A stretch of 45,624 nt of DNA. Origin: JBDNFP01 sp041689775 (GTDB lineage: Bacteria > Bacteroidota > Bacteroidia > Cytophagales > Spirosomataceae). Within the stretch, counting starts at the first letter, position 1; every line of letters begins with the position of its first letter. The DNA is taken from the NCBI GenBank assembly GCA_041689775.1, contig JBDNFP010000323.1, forward strand, positions 1 to 45,624, read 5' to 3'. Shown here piece after piece: positions 36,263 to 45,432 of the stretch. The position numbers were made by a program, and so were the translations under genes. The notes under the pieces were generated by a model, which made no database searches, was not told the DNA's origin, and was given only the letters and a program-made list of their open reading frames with translations.

Positions 36263-37639
36263 ATGCAACCATCCCTGTTATCAGATTTCGAAAAAACCGA
36301 TAAAAGTGTTTGGAAGAAGCAGATTACCAAAGAACTGAAAGGGCGTTCCTACGAAGAAGTGTTGTATAGGCCGGCTGGTACGGTGGCCATAGAACCTTAC
36401 TACGTTGAATCAGAGCTGCCTGAAAGTACCTTACTTAAAGATATACAAGCATGTCAAAAACAGGTGCCTGGTTGGTTGACAACGCCTTATGTTATCTTTG
36501 ATGCCCCTTCTGAAACCAATAAATTTATTAGGCGAGAGCTTGATAGAGGGGCGGATGCAATTTGGTTAGATTGCCAGGACCTTTCCGTCCTAGAGCTCGA
36601 TCTGTTTAAAACCCTCCATGCAATACGGTTGACAGATACCCCCATTTTTTTTGCCTCTTCCGAGTCCCCGGTTGCCCTGCTTACTGAACTAACCCGAGGA
36701 GCCAGCTACTACCTGAAAGGAGGTATTATTCATGATCCGATAGCCGATTGGATGAAAACCGGGAATACTTTTAGCGAAAGAATGGATACGATTGCGGAAA
36801 GTATGGCGCTTACCAAGGCGATGCGTGAGTTCAATTCTTACAAAGTGGAAAGCCATGTTTTCCACGATGCCGGAGCGGATATCGTGCAGGAGTTAGCTTT
36901 TACGTTAGCTTCTTTTGTGACTTATATGGATCAATTGACCGAACGGGGTATTGCTCCTTTATTGGTCGCAAACCGATTTGTTTTTTCAATATCTGTGGGG
37001 ACCGACTACCTGACCGAAATAGCCAAACTCAGGGCGCTGCGGTATTTATATCGGCGTATTACCCGGACTTATAGCCTACCGGATGACCTATGTCATGCTT
37101 TCATTCATGGTAGTTCATCAATGCTATATCAATCCGTCCGATCGCCGCACACTAATATACTCAGGTATACCTCGGAGGCCATGAGTGGGGTGGTGGGTGG
37201 CTGCGATGCGCTTACGGTATTCCCGTTTGATCATTCTTTTGCGAAGACTTCGGAGTTCTCAGAACGCGTCGCCCGTAATACATCCCTGATCCTAAAAAAT
37301 GAGAGCTATATGGATCAGGTAGCTGATCCGGCCGCGGGATCTTACTATCTCGAAATTATGACCCAACAACTGGCGGAGGCCTCCTGGAACCTATTCCTAG
37401 ATGTAGAAAATAGAGGCGGTTTACCAGCTGCTTTTGAGCAGAATTTTATACAGGAAGAAATCAAAAAGTCGTGGAATAAGACGGTTTCTGACTATCATAA
37501 TGGTAAGGTACTGGTTGGTGTCAATAAGTACCAAGTCGATGAACTAACTCTTCCTCAAACCCCGCCTGTGCCGGTAGACCAGGTTCCAAATTGGGAGTAT
37601 GCCCTCCTTAAAAGAAAATCACTTGACGCGACCTTATAA
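36263..37639 (+). CDS. mutA: Methylmalonyl-CoA mutase, small (beta) subunit
   Basis: This 458-residue homologue of the mutase barrel domain lacks the C-terminal cobalamin-binding domain. It contains the HDAGADIVQELAFTLAS segment and the DPAAGSYYLEIMT motif typical of the family. It pairs with the catalytic MutB subunit to convert (R)-methylmalonyl-CoA and succinyl-CoA, a link between propionate or odd-chain/branched catabolism and the TCA cycle. The B12 site sits in MutB. It lies 12 bases upstream of mutB on the same strand. Confidence 0.95.
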   Translation: MQPSLLSDFEKTDKSVWKKQITKELKGRSYEEVLYRPAGTVAIEPYYVESELPESTLLKDIQACQKQVPGWLTTPYVIFDAPSETNKFIRRELDRGADAIWLDCQDLSVLELDLFKTLHAIRLTDTPIFFASSESPVALLTELTRGASYYLKGGIIHDPIADWMKTGNTFSERMDTIAESMALTKAMREFNSYKVESHVFHDAGADIVQELAFTLASFVTYMDQLTERGIAPLLVANRFVFSISVGTDYLTEIAKLRALRYLYRRITRTYSLPDDLCHAFIHGSSSMLYQSVRSPHTNILRYTSEAMSGVVGGCDALTVFPFDHSFAKTSEFSERVARNTSLILKNESYMDQVADPAAGSYYLEIMTQQLAEASWNLFLDVENRGGLPAAFEQNFIQEEIKKSWNKTVSDYHNGKVLVGVNKYQVDELTLPQTPPVPVDQVPNWEYALLKRKSLDATL

Positions 37640-37651
37640 TCTGAATTACTT

Positions 37652-39799
37652 ATGAAACCCGATTTTAATAAAAAATACACGTTCAAAAGTGTCGCACAGG
37701 AGACCAAGTCTGATTCATCAAAGCCTATACCTACTTCGGAAGGCATTAAGTTAAAAAAGTACTACACAGAAGAAGACGCGGCCGAAGCCGGACACCTTGG
37801 CTTCGGGGCGGGTGCTCCACCTTTCTTGCGTGGTCCGTACGCGAGTATGTACGTGCAACGGCCCTGGACGATCCGTCAGTACGCTGGTTTTTCGACGGCA
37901 GAGGAGTCGAACGCTTTTTACCGACGTAACCTTGCTGCCGGACAGAAAGGCTTGTCCGTGGCCTTTGATTTGGCCACCCACCGGGGCTACGATTCTGACC
38001 ACCCACGGGTGGTTGGTGACGTCGGGAAGGCAGGCGTAGCCATCGACAGCGTGGAAGATATGAAAATCCTCTTCGATCAGATTCCACTGGACGAAATGTC
38101 GGTATCCATGACCATGAACGGCGCGGTCGTACCCGTGATGGCATTTTTCATCGTAGCGGCGGAAGAGCAGGGAGTTTCGTTGGAGGCTTTGTCGGGAACG
38201 ATCCAAAATGATATCTTGAAAGAGTTTATGGTTCGCAATACCTATATCTATCCACCTGCACCCTCCATGCGGATCATCGGGGATATCTTTGCGTACTCTT
38301 CCCAATTCATGCCCAAATTTAATTCTATCAGCATCAGTGGCTACCACATGCACGAGGCGGGTGCACCGGCCCAACTCGAACTAGCCTATACCCTGGCGGA
38401 TGGGTTAGAGTATCTCCGAACCGGGATAGGAGCGGGTATGCCAATTGATAGCTTCGCTCCCCGGCTTTCGTTTTTCTGGGGAATAGGTATGAACCATTTC
38501 ATGGAAATAGCTAAACTGCGGGCAGGACGCATTCTATGGGCCAAAATAGTAAAACGTCTAGGCGCGGAGAGTAGTAAGTCAATGGCTCTGCGCACCCACA
38601 GTCAGACGAGTGGGTATAGCCTTACCGAGCAAGATCCGTTCAACAACGTTGCGCGTACGTGTATCGAAGCAATGGCGGCCGTTCTGGGCCATACCCAATC
38701 GCTACATACTAACTCACTGGATGAGGCCATTGCTCTCCCCACTGATTTTTCGGCTAGGATTGCCCGGAATACACAATTGTTTCTGCAACATGAAACTGAT
38801 ATTTGCCGGGCCGTTGATCCTTGGGGGGGTTCGTATTACGTGGAAAATTTAACCGATGAGCTGGTACAAAAGGCTTGGGAGTTAATTGAAGAAGTTGAAG
38901 AACTAGGTGGGATGGCCAAAGCAATTGAAACCGGCTTGCCTAAGATGAGAATCGAGGAAGCTGCCGCCCGCAAGCAGGCTCGTATCGACTCCGGAAAGAA
39001 TATTATTGTGGGAGTGAATAAGTATAAACCCGATTCGGAGGAGCCAATAGATGTGTTAGACATCGATAATCAGGCCGTGCGGGAGTCGCAGCTAGCCAGA
39101 TTAGCTCAGGTAAAGGCCGATCGTAGCGATCAAAAGGTCAATCAAGCTCTGGTAGCGCTTACCGCGGCTTGTAATGGTAAGGGAGGTACTGACATGGATA
39201 GCAACTTACTAGCACTGGCAATCGTGGCAGCGCGTGAGCGTGCTACCCTTGGCGAGATTTCGGATGCAATGGAGAGTGTCTTTGGACGTTATAAAGCAAT
39301 CATCAGATCTATTTCGGGGGTGTACAAGGCAGAAGTTTCCGACGATGAAAATTTCCGGTTAGCCAAAGAAATGGCGGATCAGTTTACCGATTTGGAAGGT
39401 CGGCGTCCGCGCATCATGGTCGCCAAAATGGGGCAAGACGGGCACGACCGGGGAGCCAAAGTAATTGCCACTAGTTTTGCCGACTTAGGTTTTGACGTTG
39501 ATATGGGGCCACTTTTCCAGACGCCCGAAGAGGTAGCCCGGCAAGCTGCCGAAAACGATGTACACGTGGTGGGAGCATCAAGCTTGGCGGCCGGACATAA
39601 AACGCTGGTACCCCAACTCATCGAAGAACTTAGAAAAATAGGCCGGGAAGATATTATGGTGATTGCTGGTGGGGTAATTCCGGCCCAAGACTACCAACAA
39701 CTCTACGATGCCGGGGTAAAAGGTATTTTCGGTCCGGGTACTATTATTTCAATTGCTGCCCAGAAAATCCTGAAAGAATTGATGGTGGAGGAGGTTTAG
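37652..39799 (+). CDS. mutB: Methylmalonyl-CoA mutase, large (alpha) subunit
   Basis: This 715-residue adenosylcobalamin-dependent mutase is the catalytic partner of MutA. The N-terminal two-thirds is the TIM barrel (RPWTIRQYAGFSTAEESN near 70-87, and WGGSYYVENLT). The C-terminal B12 domain carries the DGHDRGAK signature with His598 as the lower cobalt ligand, followed by the GPLFQTPEEVARQA and VVGASSLAAGH motifs. Cofactor supply genes and the epimerase are not in the window. It forms an operon with mutA, and a terminator follows. Confidence 0.98.
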   Translation: MKPDFNKKYTFKSVAQETKSDSSKPIPTSEGIKLKKYYTEEDAAEAGHLGFGAGAPPFLRGPYASMYVQRPWTIRQYAGFSTAEESNAFYRRNLAAGQKGLSVAFDLATHRGYDSDHPRVVGDVGKAGVAIDSVEDMKILFDQIPLDEMSVSMTMNGAVVPVMAFFIVAAEEQGVSLEALSGTIQNDILKEFMVRNTYIYPPAPSMRIIGDIFAYSSQFMPKFNSISISGYHMHEAGAPAQLELAYTLADGLEYLRTGIGAGMPIDSFAPRLSFFWGIGMNHFMEIAKLRAGRILWAKIVKRLGAESSKSMALRTHSQTSGYSLTEQDPFNNVARTCIEAMAAVLGHTQSLHTNSLDEAIALPTDFSARIARNTQLFLQHETDICRAVDPWGGSYYVENLTDELVQKAWELIEEVEELGGMAKAIETGLPKMRIEEAAARKQARIDSGKNIIVGVNKYKPDSEEPIDVLDIDNQAVRESQLARLAQVKADRSDQKVNQALVALTAACNGKGGTDMDSNLLALAIVAARERATLGEISDAMESVFGRYKAIIRSISGVYKAEVSDDENFRLAKEMADQFTDLEGRRPRIMVAKMGQDGHDRGAKVIATSFADLGFDVDMGPLFQTPEEVARQAAENDVHVVGASSLAAGHKTLVPQLIEELRKIGREDIMVIAGGVIPAQDYQQLYDAGVKGIFGPGTIISIAAQKILKELMVEEV

Positions 39800-39810
39800 C
39801 CTAAATACAG

Positions 39811-39842
39811 AACGACGCTTGACTTTCGAGTCAGGCGTCGTT
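39811..39842. terminator. Terminator between mutB and glpD
   Basis: A 13-bp stem with one G-U pair (39811-39823 with 39830-39842) has a 6-base loop and lies between the two convergent genes. Confidence 0.7.
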
Positions 39843-39862
39843 GTTAGTAAGCCTAAGAAAAA

Positions 39863-41497
39863 CTAAAATCCAGCCTTCTTTTGAAATTGCTTTACCTCCG
39901 CTTCGTACTGATTAGCCATTTGCTTGGCTGTATCAGCCGACCAGTTCAATTCTTTCCTCATAAGTGACACAACGGTGGGGAGGCACAGTAGGGTAGCCTT
40001 CCAGTCGGTAATTTCCATGCGTAATCGGCGGGCTAACACATCGCGCGGAGTTACCGCCATTTCGTGTTGTACTTGATACACAACTTCCGCTTGAATGTAC
40101 GGGTAGTAAGGTACCAGCCTGGCAGAAAGTGCGGGGTTTGCCTTTAGCAGAGTACTTATATGCGGAGCTCTTGAACCATATTTGGTTACCAGGTGCCGGG
40201 CTACTTCTTCGTCAAGGTTGAGTTCACTTTGGAGTTCTTTCCAACTATCCGGATTGTACCCTTCTGCGCCAGCAAGTAGGTAATTATCCGTGGTGCAGGG
40301 ATGGGTTTGGCCTAGGATTTTTTCTACTTCGTCGATGGTATCCTGAGCCATTAGACGATATGTGGTCCATTTACCACCAAGCAGACTAACCAAATTGGAT
40401 AATTGGTCATGCTCAACTTCGTGATCGCGGGTAAGTCCTTTGGTTGATTTGTTAGGATCGGCCGCAAGCAACGGTCTCAGCCCACCAAACCCGGCTTTTA
40501 CTTCCGATACTTTTGGCTTTATCTGTAAATAGGTGGCCAGAGTATCCAATAAAAAGCCAACCTCTGCTTTTTCGAGTACGGGTTCCTTGTCGAGTTCATT
40601 GTATTCTGTGTCGGTGGTACCTACCATAAGTTCTCCCTCAAAGGGTATGGCAAAAACAACCCTGCCATCGCTGGTTTTGGGTATCAGCATCGCGTCCTTG
40701 CTATCGAGCGTTTTGTAAGGTAACACAATGTGGACACCCTTACTTGGTCTTAATCGTTTGGTTAGTTTGGGGTTAGCCATTAACCGCACGTGGTCAGAAT
40801 AAGCGCCCGTACAATTGATGAATACCTTGGCTTTTATCGTAAAGGTAGTGTGGCTAATCGTGTCGGTTACCTTAGCTTCGGTCAGTTTTCCTTGGCCATC
40901 ATAGGTAAACCCGTCTACTTCTATGTAGTTGGCTACGGCTACGCCTTTTTCGGAAGATGACTGAGCTAATGCCAAGCAATAACGGGAGTCGTCTAGCTGG
41001 CCATCGTAGTAAAGTACGGCTGAATGAAGAGTCTTTTTATCAAGGGTGGGCATGCGGGCAAGCACTTCTTTATTATTCAGCCATTTTCCTTTTGGTAGCG
41101 TAGTATCTTTGGCAAACCAATCGTAAATTCGAAGACCAATGCTGTAATAAAGCCCTTCCACCCAGGAAAAAACCGGCGTCAATAGTGCTAAAGGACGGGC
41201 CAGGTGAGGAGCATTTTTGAGTACTATGCGCCGTACTTCCAATCCGTGTCGAACTTGTTTAAGCTGGGCGAAATCTAGTTTTAAAAAGGCCTGTTCCAGG
41301 TACCGGACCCCGCCATGTATGAGTTTGGTAGACCGCGAAGAGGTCTCAGATGCAAAATCTTTTTTGTCTATAAGTGCTACCTTATAGCCTCGTAATGCGG
41401 CATCGAGCGCAGAACCAGCCCCGCTGGCTCCACTACCAATAATACAGATGTCAAATTCTTCGGAAGTTAATCGACTAATAGCTTCGAAACGATTCAT
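39863..41497 (-). CDS. glpD: Glycerol-3-phosphate dehydrogenase/oxidase
   Basis: This 544-residue FAD-dependent enzyme oxidises sn-glycerol 3-phosphate to dihydroxyacetone phosphate at the membrane. It feeds electrons to quinone, or to O2 in oxidase-type members. The dinucleotide-binding motif GSGASGAG is at 21-28, with TSSRSTKLIHGGVRYLEQA near 50-68 as the DAO-family signature and LLGGKWTTYRLMAQ in the C-terminal half. The length matches GlpD/GlpO. No glpK or glpF is adjacent. It has a candidate promoter with a small palindrome just upstream. Confidence 0.94.
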   Translation of the reverse strand: MNRFEAISRLTSEEFDICIIGSGASGAGSALDAALRGYKVALIDKKDFASETSSRSTKLIHGGVRYLEQAFLKLDFAQLKQVRHGLEVRRIVLKNAPHLARPLALLTPVFSWVEGLYYSIGLRIYDWFAKDTTLPKGKWLNNKEVLARMPTLDKKTLHSAVLYYDGQLDDSRYCLALAQSSSEKGVAVANYIEVDGFTYDGQGKLTEAKVTDTISHTTFTIKAKVFINCTGAYSDHVRLMANPKLTKRLRPSKGVHIVLPYKTLDSKDAMLIPKTSDGRVVFAIPFEGELMVGTTDTEYNELDKEPVLEKAEVGFLLDTLATYLQIKPKVSEVKAGFGGLRPLLAADPNKSTKGLTRDHEVEHDQLSNLVSLLGGKWTTYRLMAQDTIDEVEKILGQTHPCTTDNYLLAGAEGYNPDSWKELQSELNLDEEVARHLVTKYGSRAPHISTLLKANPALSARLVPYYPYIQAEVVYQVQHEMAVTPRDVLARRLRMEITDWKATLLCLPTVVSLMRKELNWSADTAKQMANQYEAEVKQFQKKAGF

Positions 41498-41533
41498 ATA
41501 ATTTATTTATCCTGATCAAGTTTGTGGTATAGA

Positions 41534-41558
41534 CAAAATTACCAAGTTTCGGACTTGG
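41534..41558 (-). promoter_or_regulatory. Candidate promoter and operator of glpD
   Basis: On the minus strand TAATTTTG (seen as CAAAATTA at 41534-41541) matches the TANNTTTG -7 box. Directly next to it, in the spacer position, is an inverted repeat CCAAGT-N5-ACTTGG (41542-41558). A repressor site overlapping the promoter would fit substrate-controlled expression of glpD, but no regulator is identified. Confidence 0.4.
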
Positions 41559-41598
41559 AAAAAAGGTTTGGAGGGATGTAAAGAGTTAGATTATGCCC

Positions 41599-42165
41599 TT
41601 AGTTTGAATAAACTAACGTCTCGGTGATATTTTTACGGAGTTTACACAACGCCCGGTAAATAAGGTTACGTACCGTTTGTTCTTTGATGGAAAGCTGGGA
41701 GGCAACTTCTTTGACTGTTTTATTGCGGTAGTACTTCATGACTACTACTTCTTTCTCCCGTTTAGAGAGCCCATTGAGTGATCTAAAAAGATATTCTCCG
41801 CATTCCAAAGATAACTCATCCCGAATAAGCTGACTTTCAGGGTATTCCGTTTGCAGGAGTGATTCGTGGGAATCTTCCAGATTTTGAAACTTATTCTTTG
41901 AATTGACATGAATCCGGCGCCTCAAAGAGCGACAGAGATAGTATTGTATCGAAACTGTTTCCGAAAGGTTTTTTCGCATCCGCCACAAATCCAGAAATAG
42001 GTCATGAATGGCATCCTGAACAAGTGCCTGATCGGCATCTAACCTCATTCCATAACGGTTCAGGGTAGTAAAGTAAGACTCATAAAGATATTTGAAAGCT
42101 TTGGGATTACTATTTTTGAATTCACACCAAAGAGTACCTTCTTCCGAAAAAGTTTCTGAATTCAT
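41599..42165 (-). CDS. ECF-type sigma-70 family RNA polymerase sigma factor
   Basis: This 188-residue protein has sigma region 2 (about 20-95, with DAIHDLFLDLWRMR) and region 4 (about 125-180, with LSKREKEVVVMKYY and the helix-turn-helix VKEVASQLSIKEQTVRNLIYRALCKL). It lacks regions 1 and 3, as in ECF factors. No anti-sigma factor (FecR-type or zinc-binding) and no SusC-like gene follows, so it is an orphan in this window. It ends 101 bases upstream of glpD on the same strand. Confidence 0.9.
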   Translation of the reverse strand: MNSETFSEEGTLWCEFKNSNPKAFKYLYESYFTTLNRYGMRLDADQALVQDAIHDLFLDLWRMRKNLSETVSIQYYLCRSLRRRIHVNSKNKFQNLEDSHESLLQTEYPESQLIRDELSLECGEYLFRSLNGLSKREKEVVVMKYYRNKTVKEVASQLSIKEQTVRNLIYRALCKLRKNITETLVYSN

Positions 42166-42312
42166 TCTAATTACGGCCTAGAAGTTTAGAAATAGTTGCT
42201 TTGGCTAACCTATCTTGGATAGAACCTTCCTCATTGAAAAGACCGCTTCCCAATCCAAGGGAGTGTCTCACCACTACCAAATAACCTATGAGAAATTCCA
42301 CTGCCAGGTGTT

Positions 42313-42355
42313 TTTTTCTTTAATAAGAGTAAAAATAACTCTTATTAAAGAAAAA
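42313..42355. repeat. 18-bp perfect palindrome between sigma factor and NrtR-like gene
   Basis: The arms at 42313-42330 and 42338-42355 are exact reverse complements with a 7-base loop. The stem is AT-rich. It lies 50 bases beyond the stop of the NrtR-like gene and about 148 bases upstream of the sigma factor start. It could be a weak terminator of the former or a regulator-binding site. Confidence 0.7.
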
Positions 42356-42405
42356 GCGAAACAAATCAATGAATAATTTTATTCATTCGAGAATGAATAG
42401 CCAGA

Positions 42406-43143
42406 TTAACCAATAAGTTCTTTACTATTTGGGGTCAGGTTGAGGAAGCTTTTAAACTTCTTACGGTACTTATCTTCGTCTAGCTGGTAAAAGTAGGCTC
42501 CTTTTTTAGAGGTACTTTTATCTTTTTCCCAAAGCTTAATAAGTAGTCCTGAGGCAAGGATCATTCGTCGAAAGTTTCCTTTATCAAGCAGGGTTTCGAA
42601 AATAGCATCGTACAGGTTACGTAGTTGCGTGAGAGTAAATTTCTCGGGAAGTAATTCAAAGCCGATCGGGTGGAGGGCCGCCTTATACTTTAAGCGGTCT
42701 TTGGCGTACCCAACCATTTGACCATGGTCAAACAGAAGGTCAGGTAGTAGACCAATGGGTACCCAGCGGGCTTCGTATTCGGGAGTTAACTGACGCTCGT
42801 AGTTACGAACATTGATCAAGGAAAAGTAGGTGACGGAAACAATTCGCTCCACCGGATCACGGTCTATTCGGCTGAATACTTTTAGCTCTTCCAGATAAAC
42901 GTCATTCATACCAGTGAGTTTTTTTACGATACGCTTTGCTGCCTCATCCAGAGTTTCATCGGTTTCCAATAAACCGCCCATAAGTGCCCATTGTCCTTTG
43001 CCGGGTTCGATATGTCGCTTTACGATGAGTAATTGCAGGCCTTTTTCATCGTACCCAAATACGATGCAGTCAATGGCAACAAGTAGTCTATCGCCTGGGT
43101 ATTGATAGGTAAATTGTGTAGTGGAAGGTTGCAATTCTGACAC
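42406..43143 (-). CDS. NrtR-like transcriptional regulator with degenerate NUDIX domain
   Basis: This 245-residue protein has an N-terminal NUDIX-like domain (about 15-140) and a C-terminal winged-helix part (about 165-235). The NUDIX box reads GGLLETDETLDEAAKRIVKKLTG: the catalytic REUXEE positions are RIVKKL, so both catalytic glutamates are lost and hydrolysis is unlikely. This fits the NrtR/AraR family of regulators, which use the NUDIX fold to bind a ligand (ADP-ribose, NAD metabolites or sugars). The start is GTG at 43141-43143. Its targets are not identifiable here. Confidence 0.85.
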   Translation of the reverse strand: MSELQPSTTQFTYQYPGDRLLVAIDCIVFGYDEKGLQLLIVKRHIEPGKGQWALMGGLLETDETLDEAAKRIVKKLTGMNDVYLEELKVFSRIDRDPVERIVSVTYFSLINVRNYERQLTPEYEARWVPIGLLPDLLFDHGQMVGYAKDRLKYKAALHPIGFELLPEKFTLTQLRNLYDAIFETLLDKGNFRRMILASGLLIKLWEKDKSTSKKGAYFYQLDEDKYRKKFKSFLNLTPNSKELIG

Positions 43144-43391
43144 GTTACTATGGATTAGATGATTTCAAGGCGAAAATACGATTTGCTCACCTTAGTTTAT
43201 GTTAGTTACAGGCAATTTAGCCAGAAATAGTCTTTTCATGGTATTACTATGACGCTTAAATATCCCCAGTACCCCTGACAAGTAAGATGTATCTGGAAGA
43301 ATTCGCTAACTTTTTAACGTGACTTTGGACTTTTGTAAGGCGTATCATCATCCTCATTTTCAATTGATTAGAAGGTATATTCAACCATTTC

Positions 43392-44398
43392 TTATTTTTC
43401 TGATTCCACTCGCACCACAACATTATCTTGTATAAACTCGCCTTTTTCAAAGGCAGCCAAATTGGCCAGCGTAATTTGGGCAATCTGGGCCAGCGCTTCG
43501 TTCGTGAAAAAGCCTTGGTGGGCGGTAATGAGGACGTTCGGAAAAGTCATCAGCCGCATGAGTATATCATCTTTTATAATTTCATCAGAAAGATCCTGAA
43601 AGAAAAAATCAGCCTCTTGTTCATAAACATCAATTCCGAAATACCCGACTTTTTTCTTTTTTAAGGCCTGAATCATTGTTTTGGTATCAATTAATGCCCC
43701 TCGACTAGTATTGATTATCATCACTCCATCTTTCATTTGGCGGATGGTCCGTGCGTTGACCAGATGATGGTTTTCTGGTGTAAGCGGACAGTGCAGTGAT
43801 ATAATGTCAGAGTTCTTTAATATATCGTCCTGTGAGACATACTTAACACCTTTTTCTTGTAATACCGCGTTTGGATAAGGATCAAAGGCAAGAACGGTAC
43901 AGCCGAACCCTTGCTGGTACTGAATACCTGCCCAATTTTTCCGGTACCTATCACTCCAACGGCCTTGCCGTGCAAGTCAAAGCCTTCGAGCCGATCCAAA
44001 GAAAAATTACCATCTCTAACCCGATTATAGGCTTTATGGGTTTTTCGGTTTAAGGTCATGATTAAAGCTACCGCGTGCTCAGCCACGGCATACGGAGAGT
44101 AGGCCGGTACTCTCACCACGTTTAGCCCAAGTTCTTTGGCAGCCGTGGTGTCTACATTATTATACCCAGCGCAGCGTAGGGCGATGATTTTTACCCCATT
44201 TTTTGCCAGTACTTTAAGGGTAGGGCTGCTCAATTGATCGTTGACGAAGGCACAGACGGCCCCGTATCCCTGAGTCAGTCGGGCCGAAACAGGGTCGAGT
44301 CTATTATCCAAATAGGTAATATGTTGCTTATACTGCTCCGCGTACGTTTCGAAGGTTTCACGGTCATACGACTTGGTACTAAACAGGGCTGTTTTCAT
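43392..44398 (-). pseudogene. D-2-hydroxyacid dehydrogenase (D-lactate dehydrogenase-like), frameshifted
   Basis: The N-terminal part (from MKTALFSTKSYD at 44398) reads normally to VIGTGKIGQVF, where the phase changes. The frame continuing after the break reads QQGFGCTVLAFDPYP...ILKNSDIISLHCPLTPENHH, as expected for NAD-dependent D-2-hydroxyacid dehydrogenases. It then runs through SRGALID, GIDVYEQEADFFF and TAHQGFFTNEA to the stop at 43392. Between GQVF and GFGC the family has five residues (15 bases) but only 11 bases are present (43908-43922), a loss of about four. The product would reduce pyruvate to D-lactate or a related reaction. The C-terminal frame has an internal ATG at 43736 but lacks the nucleotide-binding domain. 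Confidence 0.88.
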
Positions 44399-44574
44399 AG
44401 TAGATTGATGGAAGTCAGTTGTTCTTCTGATAATTATCATGAAGAAAATGAGGACTCGAGCGTAATTTTGAAGAAGCTGTACAAGTTAAAAATACCACCA
44501 TTGACGCTAATTACAAAATAGAATCGAGGTAAATTTTCCGGGAAAAGATTTCGCTACTCGCGAGAATATACACA

Positions 44575-45432
44575 ATGAAAAAGATACTTCTGCTTACTGA
44601 CTACTCTGATACTTCACGGAATGCTATCTGGTATGCCCTGCAAATCTACAAGAATTACGATTGTGAGTTTAAGGTATTAAATGGCTTTGTGGGTATTCCA
44701 GAGGCGTCCAACTATCTGGACGCTCAACTGATACAAACCTATAAGGCACAGATAGACGACCATGTGAAGGAACTGAAACAAATGTAAACGAACGCCCGGC
44801 ATTCTTTTGAGGGAATATCGGTCGATGGCAACTTATTCATTGCGGTGAGTGAACTCTATCATCGAAGTCCATTTGACTTACTAGTGGTTGGTGCTACTGG
44901 CTCGGGTAAAAGTGTTCGGTTGGGAAGTGTTGCCACGGAGATAATCCGAACGGCACCCTGTGAAGTGTTGGTGGTACCTTCCTCCGCACGAGCCAAACGT
45001 ATAGAAAATATCGTTATTGCTACTGACTACTCTAATTTCCAGTCAGTTGGAGTTTTTGAGCCTCTAAAAGAAATCATGGAGGAGGGCTTTACTAAACTCA
45101 CTTTTTTGAGTATCTTAGGATACGAAGACTCAGTTAAGGAATTATCAGCAGAAGGACTAGCTGCTCTGAACGACTACTTTATGGGCTCTGATCTTTTACA
45201 TTACTACATAAAGAATACGTCACTCGTCGAGGGGATAGAGGAATACCTGTCTATTCATTCCACGGATCTGATGATTACAGTATCGCATAACCGGAGCTTG
45301 TGGGACGTTATTCTGAATCGAAGTACGTCCAGAATACTGGCTTACCAGGCAGAAGTAACCCTTTTGGTGCTTTTTGAAAACAAGAATGAGACGGAGTCAA
45401 ATGTGTCGTCAAGTGAATGGAATATCATCTAA
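44575..45432 (+). pseudogene. Universal stress protein (tandem UspA), interrupted by TAA
   Basis: One frame runs for 285 codons but contains TAA at 44785-44787 (codon 71). The first part reads MKKILLLTDYSDTSRNA, a classic UspA start. Past the stop the same frame continues TNARHSFEGISVDGNLFIAVSELYHRSPFDLLVVGATGSGKSV, containing the ATP-binding GATG-type motif, followed by a second UspA domain (RIENIVIATDYSNFQSV). No other damage is seen. Downstream GTGs such as the one at 44845 would give only a partial protein. Tandem USPs of about 280 residues are common in Bacteroidota stress responses. It is divergent from the broken dehydrogenase. Confidence 0.87.

Noticed and set aside
43256..43483. 75-codon minus-strand frame downstream of the dehydrogenase
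   Set aside because: It overlaps the real 3' part of the dehydrogenase in another phase and has no protein-like features.
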